From Rhyzopertha dominica (lineage: Eukaryota > Arthropoda > Insecta > Coleoptera > Bostrichidae), in assembly GCA_025024175.1 (NCBI GenBank), contig QCXZ01000137.1, positions 1-64,000 on the forward strand: DNA of 64,000 bases. The letters run 5' to 3'. The position numbers and the translations under genes are program-made. Below the pieces are notes generated by a model that saw only the letters and a list, made by a program, of their open reading frames with translations, did no database searches and was not told where the DNA came from. Of the stretch, positions 49,401 to 61,457 are shown piece by piece. Position 1 is the first letter of the stretch; the number at the start of each line of letters is the position of its first letter.

Positions 49401-52400
49401 GAACGGGTTTTCAGAACGATTTGGGGAAAGGATTCCCCCGACTTGAATGGGAACGTGTGGAAATTAGACGTTGAATTTGACTCGTGAATTAGCGTATATT
49501 TTGTAAACTTCAAGTAAATAGTGTATAATTTAACGATATCCATACATTTTGAGTTTGCAAAGCTCGTCTTCAGCAGTACAAGTGATGAGTTTAATGGTTT
49601 TCTTATTGTACAGAGGAAAAAGAAAGTAAACCATAAAAATGTAGTACATGAGAATTGATACAAATAAATACATGATAACAGAGTTATTTGACGAGTTCCG
49701 ATAATATGAAATGATTTAATGAGGATAGAAATAAATTCAGCAGCTTATCTATTTTTTCCTCATATACCGTGTGTTTTAGTTAAAACCAGCCACCCCGTAT
49801 AATTCTGTAATTATTTCCAAAAGTCCTGCAACCGGTCAACTGTTGTTTCAGGTGTTCCAGAATTTTTTTGAGAATATAATAACCACGGAATTATACGGAC
49901 TGGCTCTTTTTCACTGGATGTAATACACGGGTTACTGCTATAATATTTCTGTACAAATAAGTTGTGCTTCCATTTTAATTCATCCGCAAGACGAGTGCAT
50001 AGATGTATGAAGATGAATTCAAAAAGGCAAAACTGTCATCGAAATGTGGAAAAAATGACATCCAAAATTGAAGAAGACAACGGCTTCAGGTAAATGCTAC
50101 CGGCTTACCATCTCTAGCTTCCGGCCACTGGGAAGACGTCATGTAATGTCTTTGACGCATCCATCTGTTCCTACAACTGTGGTGGTCATAGCAGTACCAT
50201 CCTCCCTCCAGGAACACGATCCACTTCTTGCTGCCGTGAGATTTTCTCAGGTAGAACCTATGGTCAATGGGTTTTAAAAACAAAAGCCGACGATTTTTCA
50301 CGTTCATTACCCTGCCTGGGAGCCATCGTTGCAAGTTATAGTCCTGTTAGAAAGGAACACCTTCTTCAGTGCCTTAGCAACGTCGTCTTCGTGATTTTTG
50401 GTTTGAGACTGCGTGCCTTGGATCGTGTTCGTTTTTATTGGTACATGTAATTCGCGTTCGTCAGCTTGAAATGTACCACACATGCTGATAAGTACAACAA
50501 TCTGAAACAAAAGTGGGATTATACTTGTTTGATGGTCATAGCAGTTTTTGGTTAAACTTATTGATGTATAACATGTATAACAAGTGTTATGTTTTGTTTG
50601 TGTGTTTGTTTAGTTTAAGGCTGCCAGTGTATTATATAGAGTACGAGTGTTGGTAAAAAAGTATGAAACTACAAACTATTATGAGCTGAATTGTTATTTA
50701 TGATTTCTAGTTAATGTAATAAACATGTTAATACAATTTGCAACTAAGAAAAATAACAAAATTTTAGATTTAGATACTAAGATATGATCATAATGCAAAT
50801 AAGGTTGACTGATGAGGTGTTAAATTAATATTGTGTAATTTCGTATAAAGAATATTTTACTTGATCAAAATGGATCTTTATCTCTTACATAATTATCTTT
50901 TTTAACTTTATTTAATAAACTGTTGTAGTCCCAAGGTAAAAGGTTAATTTACTACAAGTCGGTATCCAAAGAGGTAAATAAAATATTATAAAAAAAGTGG
51001 GCTTATATTATATGGCAATAAAGTTATATATAAAATGGGATAAAACAGGTTAACAACTATAAAGTGTCTAAGTGTTTTCGGCCATGCTTATTATTTATAA
51101 GACAAAAGTATAACTGTTTGGAATGACTATTATATTGGCTATTTCTATAGTACAATTCGGCAAAATGTCATTATAAAGATTGAATCTAATTACACACTAA
51201 TCCCAATTTGAATTCCTGATTGAAGTTCACTTGCATGTTTGTCATAATAATAAGCTATAAGTATAAATGAAACAAAATGTAAGCTGCTAAGATTTTCTAG
51301 AATACCGAATGTTTTGTTTAATGACTATGAATTAAACGGCACGAAAATTGAATGTGTTAGACAATTTAGAGATCTGGGTGTAGTAATGGATCCCCATCTT
51401 TTTTTTGCCTCATATCGATTATATTTGTAGCCACGCGGCCAAAATGTTGATTTAAAAATATAAAATCTTTAAAAATACTGCACTATGCATACGTTCGTTC
51501 CAAGCTTGAGTATTGCTCAGTTGTTTGGGACCCTCATTACAATATCCATATTATGTGTCTGGAGCGTATTCGGCGTAGATTTTGCAAATATCTTTACATG
51601 GTTAGGCATCGGGCGTGCCCAGTGAGGCATTATCGTAACGCCGATTTGTTGTGCGAGATGAATTTAAATTCGCTGAAAGTTAGAAGAATTTTAGCATGTA
51701 ACGTTTTCCTCTATAAAGTACTGCATGGATCTGTAGACTCCAGTGATTTGCTAAGTAGAATAGACTTTCTTGTACCTTGTCAGAACAGTCGATGTGCTAT
51801 TACATTTAATATTAGAGTTTGCCGTACGAATCAACACTATTTTTCACCACTCAATAATATGTGCCGTAATTACAATACCTTAACCTTAGAAATAGATATC
51901 TTTCGATGGGGTATGTTACATTTTGTTCAAGAGTGTAAAAAGCTGTTGTCTGTATACTGTAATTTTTAGATATATTATAGTCTACTAATTTTGCAAAGTA
52001 TCTGTATGATGTAATATTTTGTAATAGTTTATGTCTTGTGTATTATATTTGCTGATCGATATTGCGCTAAACTTGTGTTGTCTTAGTTAAATTTAATGTT
52101 TTTTTTTGAAATTATTTTTATATTTATAATTATGTAGTACAATTCACAATGTATCCTTTTTAGGCCTTTGGTCTGTTGGATAATAAAGGTATTATTATAA
52201 TATGAATGAAGATAATATAGTGATAGTTTAATAAGTATTCGTTTTTACTAGTTAGCCCCTTAATATGAAATATCGAAGCCATAATTCTTCTAGTTGCTAT
52301 AAGTGCGATGTTTTAAATTTGAGTCTGCAAAAATGAATGCTGAACGGAGACATTACAACTAATAAGGTTTCTTTCAGTAAGTATTGCTCTCCAAATCATA

Positions 52401-55274
52401 AATTGTAAATACAACCGTAAAAGAAGAACTTTATAGTTTGTGTTTTTCCGTGTGATCGTCGATCTCTTAGGAATCAGCTGTACCTACTCGACGATTATAA
52501 AACGAAACATTTTAATGTGCGATCGGCAGTCTGCAGAGAGGAAGAACATATCGGACTGCCGGCCGACAGTAGCAGATAATAAGAGACTTACCTTTTCCTT
52601 TGATCTAACCGCCGTTTCACCTACGCCGCTTCTAAATTACTCATTTCGTGTCTGTGGCGTGCCGACCGCGTGTGCTCGGCACGATGTGGCCGTGCAACAT
52701 TTTTTTTGCGCCCGACTACCGTTTTTTTCTCATCTGCTTCCACCTACCGAAATCGCACGACTTAGCCCTTATAGCAATCGAGAACATCAAGTTGGCATAT
52801 TTATTAAGACCCCTCAAAACTTGAATTATTAAATTAATAAAAACGCAAGAGTATATTTTATTTATAGGTATGGTCGTCACTAATCAAGAAACTATTATTT
52901 TTGCTATTCTTTTATTACTGATTGACTATAGACTATAATATTATATTTTATTTGTGTGATCAATAAGACAATAAGACTTTTCACCGTAGAACATTTCCCT
53001 TTTTTGTTATATTTTTATTTTTAGTTATTGTAGGCAATAAGGTAGGTGCATTTTACTTAACTGATTAGGAGAAATGGTTGGTCTCCACAAATATTCGATT
53101 TTTACTATATTTATTTATATGCACATGTAGGATCAACCGAAACATTCGACACATTTGTAATAAAAAAATCAACGCATTTGTAGTGTGATTTTCGACTGAT
53201 CCCATGCTTTTCCCAAGACCCAAGATTCTCCCGGCCGAGATAATAAATATGCCGAATGTTGTAGATGTCGGCGAGATCAAAGGCATAAAACCACACGATC
53301 GGCAGGTCTATGCCAATGTCGCGTAAAATGTATCTCAATGCCGACGCATACACATCCGATGCGTGACTGCGGATCTCAATTCATCAAAGGAGGCCGCCTC
53401 GTTCACAATTTTATCTAGAATCGGTTTCCTATTTCGTGGTTTACCTTTTTTTCGTCAGACCAAGGGGTCACGTCACGAGCAATTCTATAAATTCAAAGAA
53501 GAAACCCACTCCAATAAAAATCATCTTCTCGAACAGTACCTACAGAAACTTGCAACTGACAGCAACACCGTTCAAAATAACAAATTCTAGCAGGGTCGCC
53601 AGGGTTATACATGGTACACCCCAAGGTTCCAACATCGATCCCCTCTAATGTAGTGTACGAAAATTATTTGTTCTTGAATTTCGATGCGACTTGATTGCTG
53701 CCTTATTATGAGGACCATACTCATATCTAATTGGCCCGGATACTTTTCAGTAAGCAAAATTCAACTTGTTTACGATGACAACAAATATGTTGTTCTATAA
53801 ACTTTTAAAGTTTGACATTCACATTGGTGAACACTACGCGGAAAACTTGTTTGATTGCACTGCAAAAAATTGATAGGCTTTGAATTAGTTTAGCACCGTC
53901 AGNCTACTATTTATTCCCAAATCTCAAAAAACTTTTGAAAGGTAAAAGATTTTCGACAAATAATGAAGTTATAGGAGNCGTTNNGTATTGGTTTGTTGTA
54001 CACCAAGAAGTTTTTTCCAAGAGTTTAGAATTACTTTATGNATTTTTAGCTAAATGTATCTATATCGATTACGTTGAAAAATTAAATTTTCTTTTAAAAT
54101 TTGTGGCGTTTTATATGGCAGGCCACCCTCGTAGATAAGAGATTTCTGATCGTTTATTATTATAGTTGCATCCGATGGTGAGCGCCAAACTCGATCGCAG
54201 AAATACTCACACGTGGATTTACAACTTTGTGATCAGCGCAGGAACAAATAATTCGATTTCCTTTTCATTCATGCGGCGAGAGGCAAAGGAGGCACGACAA
54301 ACCCACGTAGGTACATCGGCGGTATACTTTGTGGAGGTAATAATACTGACGAGAATGGCGAAACATGTCGCGCTAATTGCAAGATCAAAAGGCACCAGTA
54401 GCCGAACTCTCTCCGCCAATCAGAACCACCCAACTGCATAATAAATATACTACGCGGTCTACTTGTTGCCATAATGGTTAATCATAATGACATGTATCTA
54501 AATGGGTCGTATCCTAAACAGAGTTGGAGGTGAAATAACGTGTTCTATTTTGCCGAATTTTATTTTTTATTTGGTCGATAATCTGTCCTTTCTTCGGAGG
54601 TTCGTATTTCATTTGGACAACTTAACAATGATCGAGGGGCAATCGCTTTTAAGCAGTGCATCTTTTAATTCCACCAATTTTGAATGTAGTTTGGATAAAT
54701 AATTAAATTGATACATCTGAAGCAATATAACTATATAGGTCCCTATCAACCAATGTACGATACGCTTCAGTAAGTACCTTTTTAGACTTCGAACATACCT
54801 AATTCTATAAAATAGTGTTGTAAAGTTTTATCAATATGTCACATCCAGTTTGTTTATCCATTGAAAAATAATGCTAATAGTTTTCCAAAGATTAAATTTA
54901 TAACTAAATAATGCTACATAAACGAATTCTAAGTAGGCCCTGTAGTTAAAAAGACAATAAAAGCATGAAATATTATACACATCAGTATGCTAAATATATC
55001 AATTTCTTGCAATCAGTTGTCAAAAGTGATTTTCTAAAAAAGCTGCACTGTCAAAAGCTTTAGTTAAAATAACAACATATATACGTTTTTACTTTTCGGA
55101 AGACATTTGCTCTTTTCAGAAAAAAAAAATTGACAGGAATTTATCATGACTTCAGATAACTGTATATTCGGCATGTTACAATATATTTTCTTCAAAGTTG
55201 AATTCTTATTTAATAATCTAAGACTTTTTTAAATTAATTTACAAGAGTAACTAACCTGTGCAACAGAACGCATG
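46444..55274 (-). CDS. Notum: Notum palmitoleoyl-protein carboxylesterase, five coding exons
   Basis: Exons in transcript order: 55274-55257, 50501-50311, 50257-50109, 49441-48947, 47129-46444; phases match, 512 aa. The secreted enzyme removes the palmitoleate from Wnt proteins and limits Wnt signalling. The alpha/beta-hydrolase nucleophile is the second Ser in GSSAGG (about residue 193). The triad Asp is probably in DADNV (about 302) and the His in CISH (about 341). FLEGGWYC and the Cys-rich C-terminal end are also conserved. A Lys/Arg-rich insertion sits at about residues 378-440. The first coding exon encodes MRSVAQ, which completes a signal peptide (IVVLISMCGTFQA); it is inferred from a GTTAGT donor and phase, across a 4.75-kb intron. 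The other four exons are certain. A 53-bp intron separates exons 2 and 3. Confidence 0.9.
51270..52200 (+). mobile_element. Degenerate LINE 3' end (reverse-transcriptase C-terminal region)
   Basis: Translation near 51310-51400 reads YELNGTKIECVRQFRDLGVV, a typical LINE post-palm sequence. After stops and frameshifts it resumes as SKLEYCSVVW and, at 51553-51969, LERIRRRFCKYLYM, both typical of the RT thumb/C-terminal region of Jockey-like LINEs. The piece ends with TAATAAAGGTATTATTATAAT, a LINE-like tail. It is dead, 5'-truncated and lies in intron 1 of Notum in the opposite orientation. Confidence 0.82.
53360..53660 (+). mobile_element. Possible reverse-transcriptase motif remnant
   Basis: A short frame ends with HGTPQGSNIDPL followed by a stop, which resembles the RT motif (V/T)PQGSxLxPL just before the palm. 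The rest is not recognisable. It could be a fragment of the same LINE debris or chance. Confidence 0.35.
53885..54110 (+). mobile_element. mariner transposase remnant (C-terminal end)
   Basis: The translation YYLFPNLKKLLKGKRFS, then NNEVI, then a block with CIYIDYVEK, matches the end of mariner-family transposases. There the last stretch runs from a KGKRF box through an acidic helix to a WxKCI-x-YVEK terminus. The catalytic DD(D/E) part is not visible upstream and several Ns are present. It is a dead fragment inside Notum intron 1. Confidence 0.65.
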
Positions 55275-56699
55275 TTGGCACTTTATCTCATACTACGTTC
55301 TCGTTATCATTGGTCCAATTCCTTTGAGGGGGTCGCATAATTATCACCACCGCACAACCAACAACCACCGTGCGACCGTTCTTATCGCAAGCACCTTTGG
55401 CTCTGAAAGTCTGAAAGCCCACCGCAGTGGACCACAAGAAACAGCATCCTCTTCAGTGGAGGGAGTAATAACAGTTTGCTTAAATCTAATAAATAACTGT
55501 TACAGCGACTTCATCCGCAATCACGGCGAATCTTGGGAAGTAAAGTTCGAAATAAATATTGCGTATAAAATTGTGGTTTCCGAAACAAAAGCTAGAACAA
55601 AAATGTGCTGTTTTAAGACCTTTTTGCTGTTGAAATGAACGTCTAGTGTGAGCAAACAACAAAAATAAAAGCTTAAACGAACTTAAAATTAAAGAAGTCA
55701 TTAGTACTATTAAATTCTGAAAGTCTTTTAACTTTTGACAGTATTTTGAATGAAATATTAAATTATTCCATCAGCTGCAGATGCTAAGTTAATTCAAAGT
55801 TAAGTAATTGAAGATAATACAAAAAAACGGTTCTACGGAATTTATTATACTCGATATAAGTGCAGCTAAATGCTGTGTTGTCTGTGTTACTTCTATTTAT
55901 ATAGGGTGTCCTGCACTATGTGGGCAATCTCTCGGATACTGAAAATTGGTGTAAAAATAACACTATATTTTACAGTTACAGGAAGCCGTTAAAATCATGC
56001 ACACATGTTTTAAAGAAATGTCCCCCCAAAATAGGTATGTGCGTTTTGATTCATTGGGCCTTGTAAAGAAAAAAGTACTTTTTCTTCATGCGGCTAAAAT
56101 TAATACCCTTTCCGCGAAAATGGCAGCTTAATATTAGGGTTCACTTTTTCACTGTTTAACAAATATAATTTTGTTTTTATCAAATTGGTCGTGATAATAA
56201 AATTGTGATTGATCACTTCTCGTACCTGTAAAAGAGTGAATGCATTTTATTTTCTTTTAATGTTTGAATAATCGATGAATGGCTAACATCGAACATTGAG
56301 GCTGCCTGTGGTTGGTAACATTATTAATTGTCGTATCGGCAACTGCGTTTTTTATCTTTCAAGCTCGCGAAACTGCTTTTTGATTTTACTAATCGTCCCT
56401 TTGAGATACAGGGAACAAATTTGTAAATTTTCCGTGAAATAAGCGAGCAACTTCCATTTGTGTCGTGTCCGTGTGCTATCTGCATAACCAATCGTAGAAT
56501 CATTTGTGCGTTTCTGTTACAAGAATCGTCGATATGCAATTTTCATATGACTGATGTACTCTGTATATGTGTCATATCTACTAAATTTTCTTTAATAACT
56601 CTTAGTTACTATCCCTTACATAGTAGCAAAATATTCATAGTTTCTCCAGTATTATTTAAAGTGTATGACATCGATATCAGGTGGGGACATCACTAAATA
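55275..56699. other. Notum 5' UTR/promoter side and intergenic sequence
   Basis: About 350 bases right of the Notum ATG are richer in CG than the rest and probably hold its 5' UTR and core promoter (minus strand). A plus-strand open frame here (55258-55638) lacks similarity and is treated as a shadow. Further right the sequence is AT-rich with no gene. Confidence 0.4.
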
Positions 56700-57000
56700 G
56701 GAAAAAAAGCTCGGCGCCCATCGCTATCGAGAGTGGCGCTCCCCATTAGAAGTGGGGCAGTCAGCGGCGTCCAGGTGCCCCCCCGGCTCACGTACGGAGC
56801 TGGTGTGCGCGGGGAGGAAGGCCGCAGCTGCGGCGGTAGCCTTTGAAGTCCGCCTCGCATTGTTTCCGGCTGCCGGGGACCACTATTATGTAAACAGCGG
56901 GACCGTTTGAAGTTGCCGCGCTCCTGACCAACGGCAGCAGCACTAAAGAACGCCGCAAATGAGCGCCGCGGTGGAGGAGCGTACGCACGCGGGCTAATTA
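56700..57000. promoter_or_regulatory. CG-rich island of unknown role
   Basis: This block is strikingly richer in G, C and CpG than its AT-rich surroundings, with runs such as GCCGCAGCTGCGGCGG. It has a minus-strand open frame of 66 codons without recognised similarity. It might be a promoter or enhancer upstream of Notum, an unannotated exon, or foreign DNA. Confidence 0.3.
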
Positions 57001-58220
57001 CGTTAATTTGTGATCAAACATGAACGCGTGGACCGTATACCTATTACTATTACCTACCTAGTTAGGCGCCCACGATGGCGCGAGATTTTACTCTGAACCG
57101 GGAGACATTTTGGGACTTTTTCGAAAAAGTCTATCCTTACTAAATCAGACGAATGCTGGGGGCTTTTTATTAAGGCGGGGGTCTCGCAAACTTAAAAATT
57201 ATTGTTGGTGTTGGTGAAACCCGCAAAGTTCTGAATAGGATGCTAAATGCGATTCTTTAAGAGGACGTGTACCCAAATATGCTGACGTTTCTATAATAAA
57301 ACTGCACTATAACTATAACTGTCATTGGGATAGCGAACGAGGAGCGATTTATTGCTTTTACACTGTTTTGCGGAACGCCAGAAAAGGGTACCACGATATG
57401 ATACACACCTACTCAAGAAAGGAACATTATGCTCAAATTGACTCTGATGAAATTTAGTTAGGCAGGCACTACTAAACCCACGGTGGCGCTAGATTTTGGA
57501 AAACGTTTTCATATTGACGATACATATGTATTTACAAACAATTGGAACTTAATGTGTTCTGATAATCCCCAAAAAACAAATCAAAATTGCGGGGCTAAAT
57601 GTAACGGTCACAAACGTATGCAATTTATTAGTATTTATACCCCTTCGTATACTACCATTATGTCTTAAAAACTGATCCAACAATTTCCGTATTCGTTTCT
57701 TAGACTTCAAATGATTTCTAAGATTTACACTATGTAGGTATATCTGGAAAAAAAACGTAGCTTAAAAGTAATGTATAAAAAACAACTAAACAATTAGTGC
57801 AAACAAGAAACAACACCCGTGCTTTTACGTTCTCGTTTCTCGATAATCATCACTATAACTGTAATAGATTTATTAGGTATATTGAAGTTAAAATTCTTTA
57901 AATGAAACAGTATCGTATGGCGCTGAAAATGAAAAAACAAAGCCGAAAACATTAGCATTTTTTATTAAAATAAGAGAAATAATTTAAAATGGCGCGCGTC
58001 TTGCGCACCTGCCTCCATTATGTTATAATTTTATTTCATATTTTAGATCTCACATATAACCGGTTAACAAACATTTTGAATACTGATAGGTACCAATAGA
58101 ATTCAAATTGATTACATAATACGATACATATAGGTAAGCTCTGCATAGTAAAATGAATAATGGAATAAAATGTAGACATTTTTGATAATGAATAGCAGAG
58201 GTTTTTGGAAGTTATTAAAT
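57001..58220. other. Intergenic AT-rich region, no gene seen
   Basis: Short open frames only. Nothing recognised. Confidence 0.45.
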
Positions 58221-58564
58221 AATAATAATAAAACACTTGTTTTTATCCTACTTCCAATTTTTATTTTTGGCAAAGCCAAATGCCAGCATTCAACCGCCAA
58301 CCGGTCTTCATCTATTAAATACGGATCTCACACCCTTAAATAATCCACTTGTAGCAATAGTAAAGTCAGAAATGTGATTTAAACAAATTCTTTTCCCACA
58401 CCACGCAACTGTGTATAAGTGTTTACCATATGTCAAAATGTCTTTTAATGTTTTAATTTAATTATACTTGTTAAGCCACTGAAGAAGGCCGCTTGGCGGT
58501 TGAAATGCTGGCATTTGGCTTTGCCAAAAATAAAAATTGGAAGTAACAAGTGTTTTATTATTAT
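58221..58564. mobile_element. Fold-back MITE with about 80-bp inverted arms
   Basis: The left arm at about 58221-58309 and the right arm at about 58479-58564 are reverse complements over the outer AATAATAAAACACTTG, a central TTGGCAAAGCCAAATGCCAG and an inner CAACCGCCAA. They differ by one gap of about 7 bases and a few substitutions. About 170 bases of unique AT-rich loop lie between. There is no coding capacity. Confidence 0.85.
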
Positions 58565-61457
58565 GACATTTATGATGTTGTAAATTATAAGCACGTAAAT
58601 AAGATAAAAATATTACAATACAAGTAACTTAGTAATTTGTTAAAAAACAAAACTATTAATTTATTATGGTAGAGCTACTGTTAAAAATTGTATATATTAT
58701 GTCTGCAAACAAATTTAGTCGTTAGTACGATACACGGTGCAGCGTATTTATCTGTTATATTCGAACCCCTAAATCTGCTTCTTTATCAGCATTCAAACCC
58801 AGAGGTGACAATTAGATTCTAGCTTTTCTACACTGTTTAGAGATACACTTATTCAATAAACACCAGATGGCTGCTTAGGGGTTGTAAATATTTCGGCAAA
58901 AAGAAATTACAGCATCCATAAACAGTGGAGTGGTTCATTTCTGTAAACAATCATTAAGATTTGAGCTCCAGATATAATAATAGTATTTCCATCCCTTTCT
59001 ACTGCGCTGTGCAACCAATTACTACTTTTCGGCACTGCCTGTGACAAGTAAGAAACAATAACAAGGTGCACCGCCCACGCTGGATGTGTTTTTATGGTTT
59101 GGGAGTTTTTTGCATGACAAAAACTACTAATTCTTCAGTCTAATCTTTGCTCTCGTTCGGGAAGTTTGTGCTTGTGAATCAAATTGTTTTTATTTTTGCT
59201 AAGTGTAAACACGCCGAAGTATCCGCGTAAGAAAGGACTTACTGAACACCGTTTAAGTGTATATAAGATATAACGGGACGATGATTTCTGGAAAGAAAAA
59301 ATTAGTACTAAACTGGAGGATTTCTATTTTAACTGTTTGTTACCAGAAATAATTAACCCGCAACATCTTCATAATCGCAAAATAAAATATTTGCGTGCTG
59401 GAAAATCATGGAGTGTTATTAGTATCCGTTTTGTTACAATACCATTAATGTGACTAAAAACCTATTAATATGAATTTATTTTTATTTCCTCCAACCATTA
59501 TTTAACATCTAAACGTGTAACATGCGATTATTTAAATTCTCTGTTGTGTTGTCTAGTTTACAATAAAAATCGCGCTAACGCTAACAGAAGTTAACAAAAA
59601 TAAATAAAAGCCAATGATTAAAGTTTTTACAGTGTATCTTGAGTCAGCGCTTGAGACCTATGACACGGTCTAAAGTAATTGAAAGCGAACGCCTGCAATA
59701 TAGGCAATTGTATGCTAAATTCCGGCAAAACATGCGTTTATTTTATGACACGTAATTTTTTTAGTATTCGTCGTAATTCATATTTCGAAGCAACTCTGTA
59801 ATCTAAAAGGTTCTGTCTAGGGGGGTACGTAGCCGTATTTAACATTTTGCTTTTCGTTTACTAGAACGCAGCTGTCGAAGTTGGACTATATTTGGCCAAT
59901 TATAAATAAATAATTAAACATAATTTTCAAAAAACGGCTACTTACCCCGCTGGAGCAACCTTTTATCTACATAACAAAACTTAGTTCGTTGAAGTATGAG
60001 CAAAATTGGGTCCATGAGATGTATTTTCCCAAACCTCTACAAATCAGTACGCGAATTCCCCCCTTAATGTTTCTTTAATTTGCATTTAGTTATTTTGTAT
60101 TGTTACTTTGTTGCTTTGCAAATAACACCCCTGGAATTTTGACGTAATTTAATTATTTTAGTCACGTCACGAGAAAGAAAGATAATCTGGGGTTGCAGTT
60201 TTAGGAGCTATATATAGCTATCAAAAAATGAACATACGTGGATTTAGCAACTACATTCTGTATCATAAATTGTATAATCATAAATTATTTGCCGAAAATG
60301 TTCTTTTTGATCGTTTCTTTCTTGCGAAAAGCACAAATCTATGGTATCATAATCATAGTCGCTAAACAAGCTCTTAGAACCTCCCATTTTCAACATTTTT
60401 CATGAGTCGTGATCGTCCGTAGCTACAGATAGTTAGCGTCACCTCTTCGGCAATATCTTGAATCGTTTTGTGAAAAATTGACCACAACCCGACCACNAAT
60501 CAATAACCCCCGTGGTCCCCGTCCCTTCACAATGTTTATACTGCGGCGGCGTTNTGGTATGAAAAATGAGAATGTGACAAGAGGCCGTCCAATCAAAAGG
60601 ACCGACGACCGCCAGCAGCGAAGCGCGGTGTTTGTACCTCATCAAACGGAAGACGCGCCGATAGATATCTCTGGCTTACGGAGAAAAATTCCTGAGGTAC
60701 GACAAAATGAATGTGGGGGCCCTGGATGCTCGGGATTTCGTTTCACAATTGATTAATTTCGATAGACGATTGAGTAATAATTTGATTCTTGAGGGTCGTC
60801 GCTTTTTGGTATAAAGCAATTTTGTAATGTCTTTCTGTCTGTGATGAGCTGGTGGCGACGTTTCAAATTCTACCACAACGGACGTTTTCAGGACATCTAT
60901 GTATAACAAGTTCGATCTGTACTACTATACATTTTACCAAATTTTTTAGCAATAACGAAATCTCCATTTGGTAGGGATTAATTCTTTCACAAAGGATGCC
61001 GCAAAACTAGATACGTCTATCAAAATCATCTTCGTTTAATTAATTGAATAATTGCCTTGTTCTTAGTAGGTTATTACTTGGCGATGTGTACTTTTGTTGG
61101 AAGTTTAATTTTCTAGCAATAATCGTTTTCTTAAATAGCGGATACGTTCACCATGTAGTTCCCGAAAGGGCTGCGGTGCAAGTGCAAGGGCGCAACCCGC
61201 CCAGTACCTGCCGCTCCTAAAATGGATTAAGACAGATAACCAGATAGGTAAAGTCATTGTGAAGTCAAGTCACTTCAGTCGGGCGGTCCCTTTCATCTGC
61301 CGGCCGACAATGATGTGGGGTATTAACGACGGATTTGTCTTCTTTTCGAAATACACAAAAGCCCGCTGACGTTTATATTGACCGCCCGATATTCCAAAAG
61401 GGACAAAAACCAACGAAATCAACAGCTAAAGGAAATAATATATTTTAGTTCATGAAG
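58565..61457. other. Intergenic region left of the glutamate receptor gene
   Basis: Mostly AT-rich with no gene recognised. Two patches are richer in CG (about 60480-60760 with Ns at 60497 and 60554, and about 61140-61320). They contain short open frames without similarity. The last part should hold the 3' UTR of the receptor gene. Confidence 0.45.

Noticed and set aside
52440..52832. Plus-strand open frame of 130 codons in Notum intron 1
   Set aside because: No recognisable domain and mixed composition; it lies among transposon remains.
53065..53353. Minus-strand frames with IDLPIVWFYAFDLADIYNI
   Set aside because: It looked protein-like, but I could not match it to a family or place it with splice sites in any gene; it may be transposon debris.
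54166..54441. Open frames on both strands next to the mariner remnant
   Set aside because: No similarity, and no splice context linking them to Notum.
55258..55638. Plus-strand open frame of 126 codons
   Set aside because: It overlaps the inferred Notum first exon and 5' UTR on the other strand and has no similarity.
56788..56988. Minus-strand 66-codon open frame in the CG-rich island
   Set aside because: Open frames are expected by chance in GC-rich DNA; no domain was recognised.
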